64,000 bases of DNA from Mariprofundus sp. Its GTDB lineage: Bacteria > Pseudomonadota > Zetaproteobacteria > Mariprofundales > Mariprofundaceae. Location: NCBI GenBank assembly GCA_021772835.1, contig JAJFLE010000068.1:1-64000 (forward strand). Direction: 5' to 3'. Both the position numbers and the translations under genes were made by a program. The notes beneath the pieces are model-generated. The model had not been told where the DNA came from, searched no databases, and saw only the letters and a program-made list of their open reading frames with translations. Shown piece by piece: positions 41,653 through 50,088 of this stretch; position 1 is the first letter of the stretch; every line of letters begins with the position of its first letter.

Positions 41653-42798
41653 ATGTCAAAACATGAGCAACTGAATCAGATCCTTCGCAACCACATTATC
41701 AAGGCGGGTGGTTTTCTGCCTTTTGAGCACTTTATGCAGGCCGCTCTTTATGAACCGGAGCTGGGGTATTACGAGTCAAAAACCATTTTTGGTGAACAGG
41801 GTGATTTCATTACAGCGCCCGAATTGGGTCCATGGTTGTCATTAGGTTATGCCGATCTGATCTACTGGGGCTGGCAGCAGCTGGGAGAACCACAAAGCTG
41901 GACATTGCTTGAGCAGGGCACGGGATCGGGCAAACTTCTTGCATCGGTGCTGGAGATTCTGGCTCAGTTTTCCATGGCACCTCCAACATCGGTGATATCG
42001 GTCGAGCGCAGTGAGCAGTTACAGCTTCGTCAACGTGTGTTGTTTGCTGAACGGGCTTTGAATGTTGATATATGCCCCAGCCTTGATGAAATCGAAGCAT
42101 GCAAAAATATCATTGTTTACAGTAATGAGCTTCCCGATGCATTTCCAGTGTCCTGCTTCCATCGTAAAAACGGTCTCTTCTTTGAACACGGCGTTGGGCT
42201 GGATGAAAACGGTTTCTGCTGGCAAGATAGCGAAGAGCCAATCAGCGAGATGCCGGATATTGCAGGCACGCTGGTTGATGCATGGCCTGATCAGTATATC
42301 AGCGAGTGGAATCCGGGCCTGAATGGCTGGCAAGAGAAGCTGTCGGATATCGTAAAATCCGGTTTCGTATTTACCGTAGATTACGGTTACTCACAGCAGG
42401 AATATTATCGACAGGCAAGAGTGGAAGGTACACTGCTTGCCCATATTGGCCAGCAGGCTGTCGAAGATGTTTTAAACGAACCCGGCAGTCGGGATATCAC
42501 TGCCCATGTTGACTTTACGGCTCTGGCTAAGGCCGGAGTGGCTGCCGGATTAACACCACACTGCTGGATGTCACAGGGAGCATGGCTGGCGCAATCGCCA
42601 TCGGTACAGTCCTTCGTTCAATCACTGGCGGCCCAGCAGGATGCAGTGAGTTTGCATCTGATGGCGCATGCCAAGCGGGTACTCATGCCATTCGGTATGG
42701 GAGAGGTATTCAAAATGCTGGTGCAGTCTAAAGGCCTTCAGAGCGAGCGGCCTGCTTATCTGAAGCAATTCGATCATCTGGATCATTTGTCTCTATGA
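41653..42798 (+). CDS. MidA/NDUFAF7-like SAM-dependent methyltransferase
   Basis: A 381-residue protein of the DUF185/MidA family, whose mitochondrial member NDUFAF7 methylates an arginine of a complex I subunit. Seen: PFEHFMQAALYEPELGYY, FGEQGDFITAPELG, the SAM loop LLEQGTGSGKLLASVLE, VYSNELPDAFPV and VFTVDYGYSQQEYY, then RDITAHVDFTALA. It overlaps the next gene by 4 bases (ATGA), so translation is coupled. A role in complex I assembly is inferred from the family; note that a second NDUFAF-like protein (Mth938 type) lies 9 kb away. Confidence 0.87.
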   Translation: MSKHEQLNQILRNHIIKAGGFLPFEHFMQAALYEPELGYYESKTIFGEQGDFITAPELGPWLSLGYADLIYWGWQQLGEPQSWTLLEQGTGSGKLLASVLEILAQFSMAPPTSVISVERSEQLQLRQRVLFAERALNVDICPSLDEIEACKNIIVYSNELPDAFPVSCFHRKNGLFFEHGVGLDENGFCWQDSEEPISEMPDIAGTLVDAWPDQYISEWNPGLNGWQEKLSDIVKSGFVFTVDYGYSQQEYYRQARVEGTLLAHIGQQAVEDVLNEPGSRDITAHVDFTALAKAGVAAGLTPHCWMSQGAWLAQSPSVQSFVQSLAAQQDAVSLHLMAHAKRVLMPFGMGEVFKMLVQSKGLQSERPAYLKQFDHLDHLSL

Positions 42799-44054
42799 TT
42801 ACTGTTGGCGATACCCTTCAGGCCAGGGCAGAAGTCATTATTCCCGGCGGAGAAGTGTCCGTGCGGGCGCAGGGTGAAACGATACTGGTCAGAAACGCGG
42901 TGCCGGGCGATCTGCTTGAAATTCATGTCACGGACAAACGGCGTGGTGTCTTTCGCGGTGAAATATCCAGAGTGGTAGAAGCATCGGTTGACCGGATTAA
43001 TCCACCATGTCCTGTAGCAGGCAACTGCGGCGGTTGTGCCATGCAATCTGTTTCGCTTGAGTATCAGGCGCAGGTGAAATCAGACTGGGTATCGCATGCT
43101 TTCAAGACGGTAATCGAAACAGATACGGATTTCATAACTATCAAACCCGAACATGAGATCTATCGCAGGCGTGTACGTTGGTTTGTCGGTTGTGATGATC
43201 AGGGTCATTTCCTCGGCTTTTATGCACAGGCCACGCACCAGCCTGTTCGCCATGCAAATTGCATGGTAGTAACACCTGAACTTAATGCTGTGAGAGAGCT
43301 GATTGAGTCAGTGGTTTCACTTGAGGCTGTGGTTAGTGTGCAGGCGCTGCAGCTCCATGACGGGATTCATATCGTGTTCGAGTGCAATGCCAAGCCGGTT
43401 GTCGATTTGGATGAACTGTACGGCCTGTCGTTGCAATGGTGGTGGCGAGATGAGAACCACATCACCCGCCCGTTGAAAAAACCGGTGAAGCCTTTCCATG
43501 ATCTGCTTCCGGCAAGACAATCGTCCATTGAGCTGAGCGTCGGGCCTGATGACTTTGTGCAAGGGCAACACGAAGGCAATCAGATGTTGATTTGCCAGAT
43601 TCAAGAGTGGGCTGGCCCGGTAAAAAGAATCGCTGATCTGTTCTGTGGCATTGGCAATCTCTCGTTGCCTTTGGCTGCTGCAACAGGCGCGGCTGTTTTT
43701 GGCACAGAACTTAATGCCACCAGTGTTCGCGCCGCATCGGCCAATGCCAAAGCACTGAAACTTGATGCTCAGTTTGAAGTAAACAATCTGTTTGAGTCAT
43801 TTGTCTTGGAGCCATATATAGGGGCGGATCTGCTGATTCTTGATCCGCCACGGCGGGGCGCAAAACGCATCTGCAATCAGATTTCACGACTGCTACCGAA
43901 AAAAATCATCATGGTTTCCTGCGATCCGGCTGCCGGAGCCAGGGATGGGGTTTTACTGAAACAGCAGGGTTACCGATTGAAAGCCCTGCGCGTTCTTGAT
44001 CTGTTTCCATATGCGGGGCATGTTGAGGCGATGAGTTTGTGGGTGAAATCTTGA
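42795..44054 (+). CDS. 23S rRNA uracil-C5 methyltransferase (RlmD-like)
   Basis: A 419-residue RNA methyltransferase of the TrmA/RlmC/RlmD family. An N-terminal TRAM-like segment (residues 1-60) is followed by the iron-sulfur cysteines CPVAGNCGGCAMQ, with a fourth Cys in HANCMVV. The C-terminal Rossmann domain shows DLFCGIGNLSLPLA, LLILDPPRRGAKRI and VSCDPAAGARD; the nucleophile Cys is in VSCDP. The TRAM domain and iron-sulfur site favour RlmD over TrmA; RlmC cannot be excluded. Coupled to MidA upstream, and its 3' end overlaps the lipoprotein gene by 16 bases. Confidence 0.88.
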   Translation: MITVGDTLQARAEVIIPGGEVSVRAQGETILVRNAVPGDLLEIHVTDKRRGVFRGEISRVVEASVDRINPPCPVAGNCGGCAMQSVSLEYQAQVKSDWVSHAFKTVIETDTDFITIKPEHEIYRRRVRWFVGCDDQGHFLGFYAQATHQPVRHANCMVVTPELNAVRELIESVVSLEAVVSVQALQLHDGIHIVFECNAKPVVDLDELYGLSLQWWWRDENHITRPLKKPVKPFHDLLPARQSSIELSVGPDDFVQGQHEGNQMLICQIQEWAGPVKRIADLFCGIGNLSLPLAAATGAAVFGTELNATSVRAASANAKALKLDAQFEVNNLFESFVLEPYIGADLLILDPPRRGAKRICNQISRLLPKKIIMVSCDPAAGARDGVLLKQQGYRLKALRVLDLFPYAGHVEAMSLWVKS

Positions 44055-45541
44055 GATTATTGCTGGTTGTGCTGGGCTGCCTCTCTTTGATGTCGTGTCA
44101 GGCCAGCGAATCAGATCGAGATGTATTGCGTGTGGGGCTGGCGCAGATGCCGATCACCATGGATCCGCGTTTTGCCACCGATGCGGCATCCGTGCGCGTA
44201 CAGGATTTTGTGCATCGTGGTCTGCTGCAGCTCGATGATCAGTTTCAGGTGCAGGGCGATCTGGCTGAGCGTTGGGAGAATCCCGAGCCGCTATTATGGC
44301 GTTTCCACCTGAAGTCCGGGGTGAGCTTCTCGGATGGCTCCAGACTCACGGCAGCGGATGTCGTAGCGACACTGAATGCCGTGCTTGATCCGAAACTGAC
44401 CAGTCCTTTGAAGGCGAGCTTTGCAGCTATCGATTCGTTATCCGCAGAAGGGGATGCAGTGGTTGTGATTCGTCTGAAGAAACAGGATGCCTCGCTACTG
44501 ACTCGACTGAATCTGGGCATACTGCCGCAAGCGTTAGCAAATGCGCCGCATCAGGCGCGAACTACGGTTGGCTGTGGTGCATATAAACTCCAGGTTTGGA
44601 CAGAAAGCCAGCTCATCTTGCAGCGGGTGAATCCGCAGGCAAGCGTAAACAGTATCCGTTTTTCCGGAGTGAAGGACCCTGTTACACGCATTCTGAAATT
44701 AACCCGTGGAGAGCTTGATTTTGTTCAGAATGATCTGCCTCCTCATTTGCTTCCCTATATCAAAGAGCAGAAAGAGCTGACTGTTCAAACCTCTCCTTCA
44801 ACAACTTTTTCCTATATCGGTCTGAACATGCAGGATGAAAAACTCAAGGACATCCGCATCCGCCGTGCATTGGCGCTAGCCCTGGATCGGCCCAAGCTGG
44901 TACGGGCGTTATTCGCCGATCTGCCTGTTTTGGCTGAGACCGTACTGACAACCACGCACTGGGCTTCAACAAAACTGTCTGTGACGGCTTTTGATAAAGT
45001 CCAGGCTGAGAAACTGCTGGATGAAGCCGGTTACAAACGCGGCGAAGATGGCGTTCGTTTTACCATCAACTACCGCACCAGCACCGACCCGACGCGTTTG
45101 CGTCTGGCGACGGCCATAGCAGCCATGTGGGAAGATGTTGGTGTGAATGTATCAATTGAGTCGCTGGAGTGGGGCGGTTTTTATGCCCGTATCAAACGTG
45201 GCGATTTCCAGGTCTTTTCGCTGGCCTGGGTAGGCATTACCGATCCGGATATCTATCGCTGGATTCTGCATTCGGAGATGTGGCCGCCGAAAGGGGCCAA
45301 CCGTGGCCGTTATGAGAATCCTGAAGTGGATCAATGGCTGGATTTGGCGGCAGCGGCAGACACACAAGTCGAGCGTAAGCAGATCTATGCCAGGGTGCAG
45401 CAGCGGATGCATGATGACATGGTCTATATCCCGCTCTGGTTCGATCCGGTGATAGCCGTCTCCGGCCCCCGCATCACCGGCTTCAAACCGATGCCGGACG
45501 GTAATCTGCGAGGCTTGATGGATGTTCAGTTACAGAAATAA
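44039..45541 (+). CDS. Orphan peptide-type ABC substrate-binding lipoprotein
   Basis: A 500-residue extracytoplasmic solute-binding protein of family 5 (peptide/nickel/oligosaccharide binding). The leader LLLVVLGCLSLMSC ends in a lipobox, so it should be a lipoprotein. SBP_bac_5 blocks are seen at MDPRFATDAASVRVQDFV, FHLKSGVSFSDGSRLTAADV, IRIRRALALALDRPKLV and VYIPLWFDPVIAVSG. No permease or ATPase genes are adjacent. The start is GTG at 44039 or TTG at 44051, both inside the rlmD-like gene; coupling is likely. Substrate unknown. Confidence 0.85.
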   Translation: MGEILRLLLVVLGCLSLMSCQASESDRDVLRVGLAQMPITMDPRFATDAASVRVQDFVHRGLLQLDDQFQVQGDLAERWENPEPLLWRFHLKSGVSFSDGSRLTAADVVATLNAVLDPKLTSPLKASFAAIDSLSAEGDAVVVIRLKKQDASLLTRLNLGILPQALANAPHQARTTVGCGAYKLQVWTESQLILQRVNPQASVNSIRFSGVKDPVTRILKLTRGELDFVQNDLPPHLLPYIKEQKELTVQTSPSTTFSYIGLNMQDEKLKDIRIRRALALALDRPKLVRALFADLPVLAETVLTTTHWASTKLSVTAFDKVQAEKLLDEAGYKRGEDGVRFTINYRTSTDPTRLRLATAIAAMWEDVGVNVSIESLEWGGFYARIKRGDFQVFSLAWVGITDPDIYRWILHSEMWPPKGANRGRYENPEVDQWLDLAAAADTQVERKQIYARVQQRMHDDMVYIPLWFDPVIAVSGPRITGFKPMPDGNLRGLMDVQLQK

Positions 45542-45606
45542 ATAAACTGTCACTTTATTTCAACAGCAAGCAAAGCCATAAAACTGAAAATCCGCGAATC
45601 AAGCCC

Positions 45607-45636
45607 CGACCCCTTTTGCTTCGACCCCTTTTGCTT
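45607..45636 (-). repeat. Two tandem 15-bp GGGGTC units downstream of the HNH gene
   Basis: Two identical copies of CGACCCCTTTTGCTT (minus strand AAGCAAAAGGGGTCG) next to the stop of the HNH gene, followed on the minus strand by GGGGCTTGATTC. They mirror the pair at 46601-46630 on the other side of the gene. Confidence 0.7.
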
Positions 45637-45637
45637 C

Positions 45638-46546
45638 TTATTCTTTATTAGAGCGCCCCAAATTACAGTTCGAGCATAGCGTTCGAAGATTTTCCTCAAT
45701 TGTTTCTCCGCCATGACTCCAAGGCACTATATGGTCAATATGAAGCTCACAGTTTGGATTCTTTGCTGGAGATGCACCACACAATAAGCACTTAAAACCG
45801 TCTCGCTTCATCACTCGAAAACGTTGTCTAAGATTGGCTATTCTATTTGTTCTTTTCCTCGGCTTCTTCTTTTTCGGAGCAGCTGAAATTACTGTATCCC
45901 TCGTGCTCTCTTTCTCAACATCTGACTTGGGTTGTACTTCATCGCTTCTCGTGCTGACGTAATCGATAAAGCTCTCAAGTGCAGACCTCCATGTTCCAAA
46001 CTTCCGTTCGTAGGAACTAATGTGGAGCCTTGATAATGGAGCCTCCATTTCTCGATATTTAGGCTGTCGCCCTAAAGTTTGCCAAACGCATAAAATGTTC
46101 TCAAAATAGTCTTCTTCAGATGAGTTGTAAAGCCTTCCTATTTTCAGGCCAGCCGACATCTTGGCCTTGTTCCAGCCACCAAATCTTTTGGAAATTGTAG
46201 ATATGCCGAATTTTCCATGCATTTCGTACTCAGCTGTTGTGATTGTTTTCTTGTCTAATTTTTTAGCTACTTTCTGCATGTCCTTTATTAGTTGCTTTTC
46301 TGGAATTCCGGTTTCGGATAAATCACCACCCCAAGGTCGTTTTGATTTATCAAGATTGGCTGCTTCCAAAGCTTTCTTCCAAGAGCTAAAGCGTTTCTTC
46401 TGAGTCTGGTATGAATAATTACCGTACTGCTGATACTCTCTTAAGGTAACTAAACTCTTATTAATTAATGATGCGACCCGTTTCAAATCACCTATTAACT
46501 CTGAGTCTGAGAATTGTTTCCCTAGTTCTGTTAGTTCAAATTTCAT
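45638..46546 (-). CDS. HNH endonuclease with three homing-endonuclease-type repeats
   Basis: A 302-residue nuclease. Residues about 10-215 hold three repeats of about 55-60 residues, each ending in a YxxxxxRFxxWxxAL-like block (KKRFSSWKKALEAANLD, SKRFGGWNKAKMSAGLK, ERKFGTWRSALESFIDY), the pattern of homing-endonuclease-associated DNA-binding repeats. A basic linker (KKKKPRKRTNR) leads to the C-terminal HNH domain: RDGFKCLLCG, ELHIDHIVPWSHGG, NLRTLCSNCNLGRS. The start at 46546 is preferred over 46621, which lies in the repeat region. Noticeably A/T-rich, unlike its neighbours, and lodged in a transposase-associated patch. Confidence 0.85.
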   Translation of the reverse strand: MKFELTELGKQFSDSELIGDLKRVASLINKSLVTLREYQQYGNYSYQTQKKRFSSWKKALEAANLDKSKRPWGGDLSETGIPEKQLIKDMQKVAKKLDKKTITTAEYEMHGKFGISTISKRFGGWNKAKMSAGLKIGRLYNSSEEDYFENILCVWQTLGRQPKYREMEAPLSRLHISSYERKFGTWRSALESFIDYVSTRSDEVQPKSDVEKESTRDTVISAAPKKKKPRKRTNRIANLRQRFRVMKRDGFKCLLCGASPAKNPNCELHIDHIVPWSHGGETIEENLRTLCSNCNLGRSNKE

Positions 46547-46564
46547 TAAAAATTTAACCTTTGG

Positions 46565-46587
46565 ACTTAACAGTGTTGATACAGGGA
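46565..46587 (-). repeat. Boundary word shared with 15312-15334
   Basis: Counterpart of the word beside the first accessory patch (18 of 20 bases). It ends in GTTAAGT on the minus strand, 19 bases before the HNH start codon. Confidence 0.6.
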
Positions 46588-46600
46588 AAAATATCCACGG

Positions 46601-46630
46601 GAACATTGGGGTCAGGAACATTGGGGTCAG
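46601..46630 (+). repeat. Two tandem 15-bp GGGGTC units between HNH gene and transposase
   Basis: Two perfect copies of GAACATTGGGGTCAG. The second merges into the left inverted repeat of the transposase element. Orientation is opposite to the pair at 45607-45636, so the HNH gene is bracketed by inverted GGGGTC units. Confidence 0.75.
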
Positions 46631-47514
46631 GTCTTGAATGTTGAATCATCGACCCTCCCACGCTTTAATAATTTTGCTGACGAGAGAGTAGTGTACATTT
46701 GCATATTCGGCAATTTCTCGCATGGTGTATCCATGGTGTCTGTAAGCATCTGTCATCCACTCACCTCGTGAATCCCTGCCTGAATCCAGTTCTTTCAGGT
46801 TTCGGCGGATCAATTGTCTTTCAATGCGAGGCGTCTCATGGGAATTACTGCCGACATGCCTTTGTGCTTGCATCCGGAATGCCTCAGTTCCCAATACATG
46901 CGATCCTTTGGAGCTTGCCAGTGGAGCATCCGTTAATTGAGCCTGTGAAACATAATCTCTATAGCGTTGTTGACTGTCGCCAAATTGTTCAAGTACCCAG
47001 TCAATAGTGGTAAAGCTGGCTTTGTGGGTTATGCCCGCAGTCATTTGATAACTGCTCCATTGCCAATCACCCGCTTCTTTCACCATGCCAGCCGCGACAG
47101 GATTCCGAACAATGTAACGGCAAAGCTCCAGCAGGTGGCTATCTTTTTCGATAAGGATTGCTTTGAACCTGCCCTGAAACACATGCCCAACCCGATTGTG
47201 TGCACGATTAAATCGCTGTGTATATACGCCATTGAGCTGGCGCATCCCCTGACTCAGGTTCCCCCTGGGGGTTTCAATCATCAAATGGTAATGATTGCTC
47301 ATTAAGCACCATGCATGACACATCCAGGAAAATCGTTCAACTACATGGGCCAGAACATCGAGAAACATAACGCGGTCATCATCAGACAGGTAAATATCTT
47401 CACGTCCATCTCCGCGAGATGTCACATGGTATACAGCACCATCAAATTCAATCCGTAAGGGGCGAGCCATGCAGACATTCTATTTCATCAAATTCAACTT
47501 TCAAGACCTGACCC
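46624..47514 (-). mobile_element. REP-type transposase element with 23-bp inverted repeats
   Basis: The ends 46624-46646 and 47492-47514 are inverted copies of a 23-bp sequence (22 matches) containing GTCAGGTCTTGAA. They enclose only the transposase gene. The right end lies inside a methyltransferase-like reading frame whose 5' part is gone. REP-type tyrosine transposases are usually domesticated single genes, so clear terminal repeats and a disrupted target make this copy look mobile. Confidence 0.7.
46646..47470 (-). CDS. REP-associated (Y1/HUH) tyrosine transposase
   Basis: A 274-residue HUH single-strand transposase. Seen: the N-terminal MARPLRIEFDGAVYHVTSRG, the HUH metal motif in CLMSNHYHLMIETP, GHVFQGRFKAILIEKD, and the catalytic tyrosine in LCRYIVRNPVAAGM. 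The C-terminal 100 residues include a helix-turn-helix-like tail (MREIAEYANVHYSLVSKIIK) that may recognise DNA. The stop codon overlaps the left inverted repeat. A decayed relative of this tail is at 15443-15520. Confidence 0.92.
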   Translation of the reverse strand: MARPLRIEFDGAVYHVTSRGDGREDIYLSDDDRVMFLDVLAHVVERFSWMCHAWCLMSNHYHLMIETPRGNLSQGMRQLNGVYTQRFNRAHNRVGHVFQGRFKAILIEKDSHLLELCRYIVRNPVAAGMVKEAGDWQWSSYQMTAGITHKASFTTIDWVLEQFGDSQQRYRDYVSQAQLTDAPLASSKGSHVLGTEAFRMQAQRHVGSNSHETPRIERQLIRRNLKELDSGRDSRGEWMTDAYRHHGYTMREIAEYANVHYSLVSKIIKAWEGR

Positions 47515-47828
47515 TCAGGTTTTTCTCAGGTTTGCAGAATCGACTCGAAACAACAGGATTGTACGGCTTGATGAGGCATCCACAGTATATGGGGTTATTT
47601 ATCGGGCTCTTTGGCGAAGGGGTTGTGCATTGGCCGACGCTGTTCTCGGTGGGGTTGTTTCCCATTATCGTGCTGGCCTACGGCCTGTTGGCGCGCAGTG
47701 AGGAAAAGCGAGTAGTTGAGCAGTTCGGCGAAGAGTACCGCGACTACCAGCGAAGGGTTCCTATGTTTTTTCCACGGAAGGGCCAATGGCGGCTGCTCTT
47801 GAAAAGCTCTCGAGGGGAAGGTGACTAA
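47515..47828 (+). pseudogene. 3' half of an isoprenylcysteine-methyltransferase-like gene, truncated by the element
   Basis: About 100 codons survive. GLYGLMRHPQYMGLFIGLFG matches the SAM-binding RHPxY motif of the ICMT/PEMT (NnrU-like) membrane methyltransferases, and EEKRVVEQFGEEYRDYQRRVP is the family's C-terminal signature. The membrane-spanning N-terminal part is absent, and the frame runs straight into the right inverted repeat of the transposase element at 47514. No matching 5' part remains on the other side of the accessory patch, so it was deleted. Confidence 0.82.
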
Positions 47829-47864
47829 AGGGAATTGAGGTCATGGGCATTGGGGGAGGCCACG

Positions 47865-48071
47865 ATGCCCCGATTCAAATCCCGCATCACCAAGGAGCAG
47901 GTCATGAAAGGTCTGTTTCTCTTCTCGCATGCGCTGTTTGCCGGAGATGCCGAAGCAGACATTCGCCAATTGGCCATCGATGATATCTGGAGTACCGACA
48001 GCATCAAACATCCGAGCAATGCGGTTGCTCTGGCAGCCTTGTTGGCTGAAGGTGCTCGTCGCTGTTTCTGA
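47865..48071 (+). CDS. Small hypothetical protein upstream of mnmA
   Basis: A 68-residue predicted helical protein (MPRFKSRITKEQVMKG, then LFSHALFAGDAEADI and SNAVALAALLAEGARR). Not recognised. A good ribosome site (GGGGGAGG) precedes the ATG and the gene ends 38 bases before mnmA, so it is probably cotranscribed with it. Confidence 0.5.
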   Translation: MPRFKSRITKEQVMKGLFLFSHALFAGDAEADIRQLAIDDIWSTDSIKHPSNAVALAALLAEGARRCF

Positions 48072-48109
48072 TCCATCTTGCCCCCATATAATATGTGGAG
48101 GAACAAACG

Positions 48110-49258
48110 ATGGCAGACTGTTATGTTTCGGCCATGAGCAGAAGCGCGGAAGAACTTGTATCTGAAATTATTGATGGGCTGACACACCTGAAAGGCGTGC
48201 GTGTGATTGCTGCGATGAGCGGTGGTGTGGACTCATCGGTAATGGCCGTATTGCTCAAGGAGGCCGGGCTGGATGTGGTCGGGGTATTCCTCAATGTCTG
48301 GGACTACTCACGTGATGATGTGAACCGTCATGGCTCCTGCTGCTCGCTGGAAGATTCCTACGATGCCAGACGTGTAGCCGATATGATCGGGATTCCATTT
48401 TATGCTATGGACATGCGCGAAGAGTTCCGCCGCGATGTGATTGATCCGTTTATTAATGATTATGAGACAGGCCGCACACCGAATCCGTGTGAGCGCTGCA
48501 ATCGTTTTGTGAAGTTCGGCGCTTTGCTGGACGTGGCTGATCAGCTGGAAGCAAGATATGTGGCTACCGGCCATTATGTGCAGCGCAGGGACGGGCCTGA
48601 CGGCATTCATATCTATAAAGGCAACGATAATAAAAAGGATCAGAGTTATTTTCTGGCCACGACCAACAGGGCCCAGTCCGAACGCATTCTGTTTCCGGTA
48701 GGTGCTCTGGAAAAAGATGACACCCGCAAGTTGGCACGCCATTTCAATCTGGCGACGGCAGAAAAACATGAAAGTCAGGATATCTGCTTTATTCCGGCAG
48801 GTGATCGTATTGCATTTCTTAAACGTGAAGGCGCATCCGCCGGTTTTAAACCGGGCAATATTGTTGATCTCGAAGGCAATTATCTGGGGCGCCATGAGGG
48901 TATTGCACACTTTACACTGGGACAACGTAAAGGACTTGGGCTTCCCGACGGGCCATGGCATGTGGTGGGGCTCGATGGTACGACAGCAAAAGTGGTAGTT
49001 GCGCATCCCGAGGATGCACTCATTTCAGCCGTAGAGGTTGGTGAAATCAGCTGGATTCGTCAGCCTGAGTCTGGAGAGAAGGTGACTGCCAAGGTGCGCT
49101 ATCAGATGCAGCCTGCTGCATGCTCGTTGCAATTCGAGAGTGAATGCATGCGCCTGCTCTTTGATGAGAGACAGAAACCGACCGCACCCGGTCAGGTGGC
49201 TGCTTTTTATGCTGGAGATGAACTGCTCGGGGGAGGCATAGTCAGCAAAATCCTGTAG
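48110..49258 (+). CDS. mnmA: tRNA-specific 2-thiouridylase MnmA
   Basis: Adds the 2-thio group to the wobble uridine of tRNA-Lys, -Glu and -Gln, with sulfur from the IscS/Tus relay. 382 residues. Seen: the PP-loop AMSGGVDSSVMAVLL, the first catalytic cysteine in TPNPCERCNRFVKF, ATGHYV, DQSYFLAT, and the second cysteine in SQDICFIP; then HFTLGQRKGLGL and the C-terminal beta-barrel. Start at 48110 follows GGAGG (TGGAGGAACAAACG); an earlier ATG overlaps it. Confidence 0.96.
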   Translation: MADCYVSAMSRSAEELVSEIIDGLTHLKGVRVIAAMSGGVDSSVMAVLLKEAGLDVVGVFLNVWDYSRDDVNRHGSCCSLEDSYDARRVADMIGIPFYAMDMREEFRRDVIDPFINDYETGRTPNPCERCNRFVKFGALLDVADQLEARYVATGHYVQRRDGPDGIHIYKGNDNKKDQSYFLATTNRAQSERILFPVGALEKDDTRKLARHFNLATAEKHESQDICFIPAGDRIAFLKREGASAGFKPGNIVDLEGNYLGRHEGIAHFTLGQRKGLGLPDGPWHVVGLDGTTAKVVVAHPEDALISAVEVGEISWIRQPESGEKVTAKVRYQMQPAACSLQFESECMRLLFDERQKPTAPGQVAAFYAGDELLGGGIVSKIL

Positions 49259-49299
49259 GGGGGGAGATCTTGATAACGAATGCCCCGTTGAGCATATAA

Positions 49300-49692
49300 T
49301 CAGGCGACTACGTCGATTTTTGTCGATTCCAGTTTCCCTGTCATGGCGTTGGTAGGCCTCTGTTGCTCAACCACTTCACTGTCAGCCACTTTTTCGGTTA
49401 CTTCATTGTCGGCAGCCTGCTGTGCTGAAACAGGTGGAGTGCTTGGTGCCACCTGCTGTGGTGCCGCCGGAGCGTTGGTGGACTCAACCTGCTGTGGCAC
49501 AATCGCTGCACTGTAGCTTGATGGCTTGGAGTTCAACTCGGTGCCAGCCATTTGCCTGGCCTCGGATGAGACCATAACGGTGTCGGTGGCTCGTTTTGAT
49601 TGCTCGGCTTGATTGGTCTGATTTTGCTGCGACTGATTAAGATTGCTGAAATCAATGGCTGCAACAGGCGTAGTGGTAGGTAAAATAATCAT
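49300..49692 (-). CDS. Low-complexity protein of the putative flagellar regulon
   Basis: A 130-residue protein rich in Gln, Ala, Pro and Ser, with no membrane segment or signal peptide. The only recognisable block is DTVMVSSEARQMA (residues about 37-49), resembling the SxEAR element found in several small flagella-associated proteins (FlgM-like and YjfB-like) as I recall. The rest is disordered in character. AGGAG precedes the start and a sigma-28-like promoter lies 100 bases upstream, supporting a motility link. Function unknown. Confidence 0.6.
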   Translation of the reverse strand: MIILPTTTPVAAIDFSNLNQSQQNQTNQAEQSKRATDTVMVSSEARQMAGTELNSKPSSYSAAIVPQQVESTNAPAAPQQVAPSTPPVSAQQAADNEVTEKVADSEVVEQQRPTNAMTGKLESTKIDVVA

Positions 49693-50088
49693 GGAATTCT
49701 CCTGTTAACTCAGGCCTCGTATGACATCATGCCAAGAGTCCTGTTTTAGCTGCGGAGGAGTCCATGTACCACCGTTATGTTCACTTGATTATATTTATCG
49801 CCGGAAGATAGCTCGACTTTAATCGGGTTGTCGGAAAAAAATCACAGGCCGGGCTTTTTGAGTAGTCAGAGGCGCTTTGAAAAAAATCAGCATGTCCGTG
49901 CAGCCATGGCTACAGGCGATTAACCCTTAGCAAACCTTGGGTTAATGCTAGGGAGGTGCTGATGTGCACCACTCTGACAATAATCAAATAATCAGCTCGC
50001 AAAGGAAAATGCGTGCTTTTTCCTTTGTCTACCAATCAAGATTTCACATGCCTGATCATCCATAGTCTGCACGGAAAGGCTGAATGAA
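49693..50088. other. Intergenic region with promoter and hairpins
   Basis: 396 bases without a gene. It holds the sigma-28-like promoter at 49795-49821 (minus strand), an imperfect inverted repeat at about 49927-49952 (CCTTAGC and GCTAGGG arms) and a strong 10-bp hairpin at 50000-50027 (CAAAGGAAAA, loop TGCGTGC). The last is probably the terminator of the TPR-gene operon read on the minus strand. Confidence 0.55.
49795..49821 (-). promoter_or_regulatory. Sigma-28-like promoter for the gene at 49300-49692
   Basis: On the minus strand TAAA, 15 bases, GGCGATAA: one mismatch from the consensus TAAA-N15-GCCGATAA. The best such match I found in the window. Confidence 0.65.

Noticed and set aside
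46565-46587. attI site of an integron
   Set aside because: Only one core-like end is visible and no integrase is nearby; described as a shared boundary word instead.
47469-47514. Start of the truncated methyltransferase at 47469
   Set aside because: This part belongs to the transposase element (promoter-side DNA and inverted repeat), not to the methyltransferase.
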